Assembly (NCBI GenBank): GCA_015956445.1
Contig: WIUZ02000007.1
Location: 310,001-374,000, forward strand
DNA from: Thelephora terrestris
Lineage: Eukaryota > Basidiomycota > Agaricomycetes > Thelephorales > Thelephoraceae
Direction: 5' to 3'
DNA length: 64,000 nucleotides
Shown here piece after piece: positions 58,315 to 64,000 of this stretch. The notes under the pieces are model-generated. The model had not been told where the DNA came from and made no database searches. It saw only the letters and a program-made list of their open reading frames with translations. The position numbers and the translations under genes were made by a program. Each line of letters starts with the position of its first letter. Positions within the stretch are counted from its first letter, which is position 1.

Positions 58315-59152
58315 ATGCCAAAAGTTCAGAGCTCTTTTGTCCAGACCTCTGGTCAGAGGTGGAGCCCAATTCCTTCAATCGAGGGAGACAGGGAAACCGT
58401 AAGCCGTTTACTCCACGCGAATAGGATATGGACGGGAACTGACCACGACTTAGCCTCCTTTGCATGCGAGCTCGGCTTCGAGTGACCCATCCAAAATTTC
58501 CACCACTCAGACCGAGCAAGGTTCTTCCCAAGCTCATTTAACTACATCCGACGAGGTCCCCACGACATCACTTGAAACCACTGACGCCTTCTCTCCCGAG
58601 CTTGGAAACCCAGCTTCCCCTCCTTCTACCACAGACACCACTGCTGCACTCACCGACCTCCGCGCAATGCTAGAGTCCCCCAGCGGAAACTCTAAAGGAG
58701 AGCAGTTGTTCTATAAACGAATTGGGGCCATGATCCAACTTCTTGAGGCTAACTCTACCGGTGAGGATTGGATCGCAGCCGCTAAACGCATCTCCCCTGT
58801 CCTCGGACGTGGCAACGCTTGGCCCTTGAAACTCAGGAGGTGGACCAAGGATTTTGTCCGCGATCGTTCAGAACTCCCGTACCCCCAATCCGCATTCCAG
58901 GGCCGGCCCCCGTATATTGACGACGAGGGTCTCCGTGACGAAGTTACGTGGTTGCTGAGGAGAAACGCCCCTAACATATCACACAAAACAGTCATCGACT
59001 TTCTCAAGGATCCCAGTGTGCAAGCTCGCTATCACATCCGAACCCACGACGTGCTCACTCCCGCGCAAGCTCGCCACTGGATGGCAGACCTAGGGTTCAC
59101 CTCGTCTACAGGTGGCTCAAGAAGGCAATGGGTCCGCAATCTCGAAGACTGA
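58315..59152 (+). CDS. Transposase-derived N-terminal HTH protein, no catalytic domain
   Basis: Two exons (58315-58398 and 58454-59152) join in phase to about 260 aa. After a disordered start come KRIGAMIQLLEANSTGEDWI and PLKLRRWTKDFVRDRSELPY, then IDDEGLRDEVTWLLRRNAPN, ISHKTVIDFLKDPSVQARYH and LTPAQARHWMADLGFTSS. This order (a helical DNA-binding-like part, then DDE-L-x-x-E and a TAQRWMxxLGY-like helix) matches the N-terminus of DDE transposase-like ORFs common in Agaricomycetes. There the text normally continues into a GHER-type motif and a DDE domain. Here it ends at NLED. It could be domesticated or a truncated relic; the intact frame, intron and promoter next to SF3B1 favour a host gene. 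Confidence 0.55.
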
Positions 59153-60235
59153 ACACTGTAGCCCTCGTGCTCATATTTTTCTTCCGCTCAATGTAACGTG
59201 TATGATTTTGCTCTGATGTAACGAGGCAAGTTATGATGCATGATGCATGATAGTGTACGACGGAGAGCGGGCAGTGTACAGGTGTAACAATAGTGTAAAC
59301 TTGAATGTATTTTGATAGATTCTGAGATTGCTAGCCGCACTGGTTTCGTCTGACACCACCGGGTGATGCATGATGGAGATGGAAGCTAAGCTTGAACCCA
59401 AGTTGGAGGCGGTACGATAACGAAAGCAAGCCGGGGCATCACCAGCGCCACCGCCCGGTTTCAATCAGCGACAGGGTGGTCTGAGATTTTGCAAATCGGT
59501 CGGCTCAAACTTTTATAATACCGGTGCAGTTGCAGGGCTTGTTTCAGATCCCTGTACGAAGTTGGGCAAACCTCTGCGGTATGATTGAGAGGGTCAAGCT
59601 TCAACCTCTGAGGCGGCAAATCGCGCTGTGTTCGGGGATTCTGACCTTAAGGTTCAAGCTCCGACTTACTTCGGACCGCGAGCAGTGAATGGAAGATGAC
59701 CGGGGGAAACCGATATCCTTGGATCCGTTGTGATCAAATTCACCAAGGGAGACGTTTCGAATCGCAAGAGGTGGGAATTCTCACTCCAGGCATCATCATT
59801 TATTGGTGATCTAATCGAGGGCTTTGAACGCAAACCACCCCTGCGATGCTTTGCAGGTCTACTCGAGGAGAGACTGCACTCATTGGCAGTTTCGTGAATG
59901 AGCCCTCTTACGCTAGTGAGCCCATGCGATGATGGGCAGGTGAAATTTGAAAATCGACACGACAGATCCGCTGATTATCGATCACAGACTTTGAACTGAG
60001 ATGACCTCCATGGCATCGCCCCGATTCTAGACTTGTAGGTTCATTCATCCCTCGCTATACCACTGGGCTAACGGCTGCTAACGGTCCCGGTTGTACCTAA
60101 AGCGCTTATGGAGGACATGAAACCCAGCGGCGTGGAGAAAATGGCCCTCGTCCATTCCCTTCCTCTATCGAGCTTTGAGCTCTTCCCTACTCCTCTTCCA
60201 TCTGGCCCAAATTTCCACTCGTATACCCTCGAGTC
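59153..60235. other. Non-coding start of the right duplication arm
   Basis: From about 59,405 onward this is the inverted counterpart of 52,671-53,980. Before that lies the 3' side of the transposase-derived gene, including repeated ATGATGCATG words near 59,232 and 59,362. No gene recognised. Confidence 0.55.
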
Positions 60236-61586
60236 ATGTCCAACTTCTCAACAAGACCCTGGTCCAATAGTCCTAACGCTCCAGACATTTCAACCCGGCT
60301 CTACCTTGGGGAGAAGGAATTTTTCGTCGGATTTCTTATCGACGCAATACTATATGGTACACTGACCTATACGCCCATCTATCCGTCCTCACCATGTCTG
60401 TTTGATTTGCCATCCCAGGGATCGTTATCGTTCTATTCTTCCGATGTATCGGCACGTTTTTCGACCCCGCAAATCGCAGAATGGGTATCAAGTTGAAATG
60501 GGGACTGGTCGCCCATACCATCGCCATGTTCACGTTTGCGACGGTATACGTCGCGGTGATTTTCCATATCCAACTCACGTCCTTCGTCGACAAACGAGAG
60601 TTCCATGCTTCCGCCACCGGTATGCCCGGTCCTGTCCAATACCAGTTCTTCATCCACTCCATGGCGATTGGTATCGCTCCCACCACTCTGCTCCTCTTCA
60701 ACAACTCGCTATCTGGCGGCCTTTTGGTAACTCGGTCCAACCCAATCGCCCAAGTGTCTAACGTTGACTGCTCCTCCAGATCTACCGTTGCTACATTATT
60801 TATGAGAGGAGCTACCGGGTTGTCGCCTTCCCGTGCCTCATGTACTTCGCCGCTCTCGGTAAGTGCTCGAGTCTTCTACAAGCCGACTGCGACCCTCTCG
60901 GCTAATGTCGCTGACACAGCGATGGGTGTTGCGTTCGTCTACGAGAGTTCGCGGCCGGGCTTTATCCCCAAATACATCGCCACTACGGTCCCATTCGACG
61001 TCTCCTTCTTTTCCATCTCGTTCACTCTCAACATCCTCGTCACGATCTTGATTGTTTTGCGACTCCTCCTGCATAGAAAAAAACTTCAAAGTTCTATGGG
61101 TGCAGGTGCCAACAGACTGCCGTATATGGCGACCATCGCCATACTCGTCGAGTCCTACGCCGTATGCGCTTTCACCGTCGCACTCTATCTTGCAGCGTTG
61201 GGTGCCAGAAGTTACCTCCAGTATATTTTCTTGCAAATCATCGCACAGATGCAGGTTCGTGTTCTTTTTTTGATTTCCCAGACGTATTCAAATCTTGGGT
61301 TAACTGAACGTCTAATCATCCTGTCGAGCAGGTCATTGCTCCGTTCCTCGTCCACCTGCGAGTCGCCAGTCGCAGAGCAGTTACTAGCAACAGCCTCTCC
61401 GTACCCACGGACCTCAGTTCAGTGCATTTCGGGGCTCATGGGGAGCGGAGGAGTGACAGCGGGACCATTTCTAGTGGCTACCCAATGAGTCCGATGGACA
61501 CGGGCGAGCCTGGTATTGGAGATGTGATAATCATCGGCCGCCAACGCGATGGCTTCTCGGATTCCAAGGAGTCCCTGGAAAACTGA
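60236..61586 (+). CDS. Agaricomycete-type seven-helix membrane protein (copy 2)
   Basis: Inverted paralogue of 51327-52670, starting MSNFSTRPWSNSPNAPDIST with the same intron positions. Segments include GIVIVLFFRCIGTFF, LKWGLVAHTIAMFTFATVYV, FFSISFTLNILVTILIVLRL and GARSYLQYIFLQIIAQMQ. The stop is at 61584-61586, after KESLEN. A two-codon insertion (IKLKWG against IKWG) distinguishes it. The frame is intact throughout, so both copies may be functional. Confidence 0.75.
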
Positions 61587-61850
61587 TATCCTTTTGAACA
61601 TTTTCGGATTTGCCGATTTGTACCACCCACTATTTTTTACCTTTTGTCCTCTGTTATGTGTATTCCCGGGACTGTAAGTCCTGGATCTTAATGTTTCTCC
61701 ATCAGCCTCCGTCCCGCAAAAAACGCAAAAAGTGGTACAGTCACGTGTGGTAGTTCTCAGAGCCACATGAAATTCATCATGAAATTGTGCGCCCGTCATT
61801 GATCTCATCAAACTGTGGCCGGATTCCAGCTACCCTCTGCACAAGACGCA

Positions 61851-63534
61851 ATGTCTTCTCCAGCTTCTACCGATAGCGATGACCTGGGTCAACATGATTG
61901 CCCCGCGTAAGCAAACTTGTCTCTGAAGCCAGATCACGAACTAATCCGATCTAAGCAGCGAAATCAATATCATATCCATACGGGCTTTGGAGGAGCAAAT
62001 CAAGGAACACGAGATGGCAATTGTCAAACTCAAACGCGCCCGTAACTCGTTTTTGAACGTGTCCAGACTTCCACCTGAAATACTCAGGAATATCTTCCGT
62101 TGGAGCGTCACCCGCGAGTCCGATTTTGAACGGTTGGAAGAGGGATCTCACAACTTTCTGCTTGTTTGTCACCACTGGCTCGAGGTCGCCTCGCGCACTC
62201 CAGAGCTCTGGAGTTTCTGGGGCGACAACTTGCAAGATTGGCAGAAACGACACCTCCAACATCCAATGGCCCCACTCGATCTTGTGCTCAACGGAAGCTC
62301 GTTCAGATCGGAGCCCCCTCTCAACGACAGCCTGCACAATGCACTCCAGGATCGAGTCGCACAGGACACCATACGGCGGATTCATCTCTCTGCCGATGAT
62401 TCAGAGCTTTTGGACTCCATAATCTCCCCGCTAGCCACCTGCGAGTCGGATGGGATTCGGCCCAGTGGCGTGCAGTCAATCATTGTATGGGACATGAGCG
62501 AGTACACCTCAGTCGATGTCTCGGATTTTTTTGCCCACCACCGTTTCCCGGAGCTGCGATGCCTCCAGCTCGAAAACTGCACAATCTCATCTTGGGATTT
62601 CCTTACGTCGAGGACATCTGTTCTCACAACCCTTATCCTTATCATTCGTGATCCCTCACCGGCACCCACAGTAACTTCACCCCAAATACTCTCGATCCTT
62701 CGCTCCAATCCTTCTCTCCAGAAAATCACACTCTACGGCTGTTCGGTCCCGGAAGACGGCGGCGACAAGTCATCTCGAGTGCCACTTACCCACTTGAGGA
62801 GACTCGCGTTGGCTGGAGCCCCGCAAGATGTCTTCACCCTTCTCCATCAACTGGACTACCCCATCGATTTGGACGAATTCTTTCTCAACCTGACGGACAG
62901 TATGATTGAGGATATCCCAACAATAATCGGACCGTTTCTTCGGGACCACCTTCGACGTCGGGGGAGGCCCCAATGTGGGCTGGAACTTTCCCTTTCCAAC
63001 CTAGATACCATCCACTTCAGTGTCAAAGATGTAGGCGAAACAGACTTTTCTGCCCCTGGGCCGGCATCGATGAATACGTTAGTGGCAACCCTCATCCAAT
63101 TGGATCAAATTCCTCCAGAGGACCTGTTGGAGGATGCCGTCCTTGATCTTATCGCACACGTCCCTCCAGAAGAGGTCGTCCACTTTCGAGCAAGCAGTAG
63201 GCCCGTAGCCACGGAGGCCATATCTACCCAATTGCCGTATCTGAAGGCGATACACCTCGAAGATACATCTCTTCACGTCGCCTTCCCGAAGTCGATCCTC
63301 GATCGGGACAAGATCTTTCCTCATCTCCAACACGTCTTCCTGGACTGGTCATCCACACACACCAACGAGTGGAGTCCATTGACAGCATTCCTCGACCACT
63401 TCGCATCGTCTGGGAAAGAACTCGACACATTGGAGATTGGCGGTAATTTTGAAATGCAACCGAGGGTGAAGGAAAGGATTAGGAGAGCAGTTCGAGAGTT
63501 TCGGATAAGAAATGACATGTACTACTTGTTCTGA
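61851..63534 (+). CDS. F-box-like/LRR protein (paralogue C)
   Basis: First exon at 61851 (MSSPASTDSDDLGQHDCP), then GTAAGC, and the main exon from about 61,957 with RALEEQIKEHEMAIVKLKRA, SRLPPEILRNIFRWSVTRES and FLLVCHHWLEVASRTPELW. It ends IRNDMYYLF. It is closest to paralogue A, sharing the 5' flank and 3' flank in inverted orientation. No disruption is seen. Presumed SCF substrate receptor, target unknown. Confidence 0.8.
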
Positions 63535-64000
63535 CTTTGCCTTTGTGATCCTGGCAAGATAAATACCGCGCACATATATATCTCCACGCATCGTGCATCA
63601 CACACCAACGCTGAGCTGTTTGAATACCACAACTCACAACTATTTCGCGCATCGATTTGACTGCATATTTTGCGGGCTGCGTTGTAGGTTGAGGTCCCTT
63701 TTCAAAGCCCCCCGCTTGCTCCTTTGCCATCTATGACTGCGAGCGTTTGCAAATCCGTATGCTCCAATGCGAAACCGCCGCGGAGCAGCTTCCCACGTGC
63801 CAGCAGTTCTTTCGACCCCATTTGACTAGACTGGTGACCAGTCCCAAACACTTGATCGCTTTAGCGCAAAGCGATCAAGTGTTTGGGACTGGTCACCAGT
63901 CTACCATTTGACAATGAATCAGAATGAATCACCAAGATTAGGGAGCCCGGGTTCTCTCTTGGGAGCGGGGCGAATGAGATTGGAATCATGGTGTTGAGCG
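63535..64000. other. Right end: arm boundary and foldback element
   Basis: It is homologous to the left arm's outer flank up to about 63,735 and then unique. It contains the foldback element at 63827-63903. No gene seen before the window ends. Confidence 0.6.
63827..63903. mobile_element. 77-nt perfect foldback element with 9-bp target duplication
   Basis: Two 36-nt arms (63827-63862 and 63868-63903) are exact reverse complements around a 5-nt centre AGCGC. The ends read TAGACTGGTGACC and its complement. The element is flanked on both sides by the same 9 bases, CCATTTGAC (63818-63826 and 63904-63912). Perfect terminal inverted repeats plus a 9-bp duplication fit a miniature non-autonomous DNA transposon, Mutator-like by duplication length. 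The lack of any mismatch suggests recent insertion. Confidence 0.8.

Larger units (their letters stand above)
59405..63735 (-). repeat. Right arm of the large inverted segmental duplication
   Basis: It matches the left arm (46,640-53,980) in opposite orientation and contains a 7-TM gene and one F-box gene. Coding parts are clearly alignable by eye, and non-coding parts are too, with more changes. It lacks the second F-box gene. Confidence 0.7.

Noticed and set aside
63827-63903. Foldback as a transcription terminator or cloning artefact
   Set aside because: No T-run and no adjacent gene end. The exact 9-bp duplication on both sides is much better explained by transposition.

Overview
The window is nuclear DNA from a filamentous basidiomycete, almost certainly an Agaricomycete. 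Nearly every gene is split by short (about 37-65 nt) GT-AG introns, and intergenic gaps are short with many head-to-head gene pairs. The gene set fits: a GH79 glucuronidase, orphan seven-helix membrane proteins, F-box-like/leucine-rich proteins and sacsin-like giant ATPase-fold proteins. There are no bacterial operons, CRISPR arrays or rRNA genes, and I found no convincing tRNA.

Layout, left to right. 0-9.2 kb: 5' part of a secreted GH79 gene leaving the window on the left, an uncertain gene, IPI3 (WD40, 60S ribosome maturation), a complex I 21-kDa-type subunit, and a large nucleoporin with four RanBP2-type zinc fingers. 9.2-19.9 kb: the Yta7/Abo1/ATAD2-type histone-binding AAA ATPase, a 1,059-aa disordered protein with gamma-ear-type motifs, and a GNAT acetyltransferase. 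20.3-31 kb: a divergent pair (an unknown protein and an OB-fold protein recalling the first OB fold of shieldin subunit 2), then a 13-exon, 2,571-aa sacsin-like protein with two HATPase modules and a C-terminal BTB domain. 31.2-45.9 kb: mitochondrial pyrimidine-nucleotide carrier RIM2, a Gin4/Cdr2-type kinase, DNA ligase IV, a forkhead factor and AP-1 gamma-adaptin. 46-64 kb: a large inverted segmental duplication. Its arms carry F-box and 7-TM genes (two F-box genes on the left, one on the right). They enclose a unique core with the SF3B1 splicing factor and a transposase-derived helix-turn-helix gene. A perfect 77-nt foldback element with a 9-bp target duplication sits just outside the right arm.

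The most unusual signals are four. First, about 4.4 kb of near-total CpG loss confined to the middle of the intact sacsin-like gene, as expected from long-term cytosine methylation. Second, the inverted duplication around an essential splicing gene. Third, the foldback element. Fourth, the SHLD2-like OB-fold protein in a fungus. Exon coordinates were worked out by hand from reading frames and splice signals. Gene spans below include introns.
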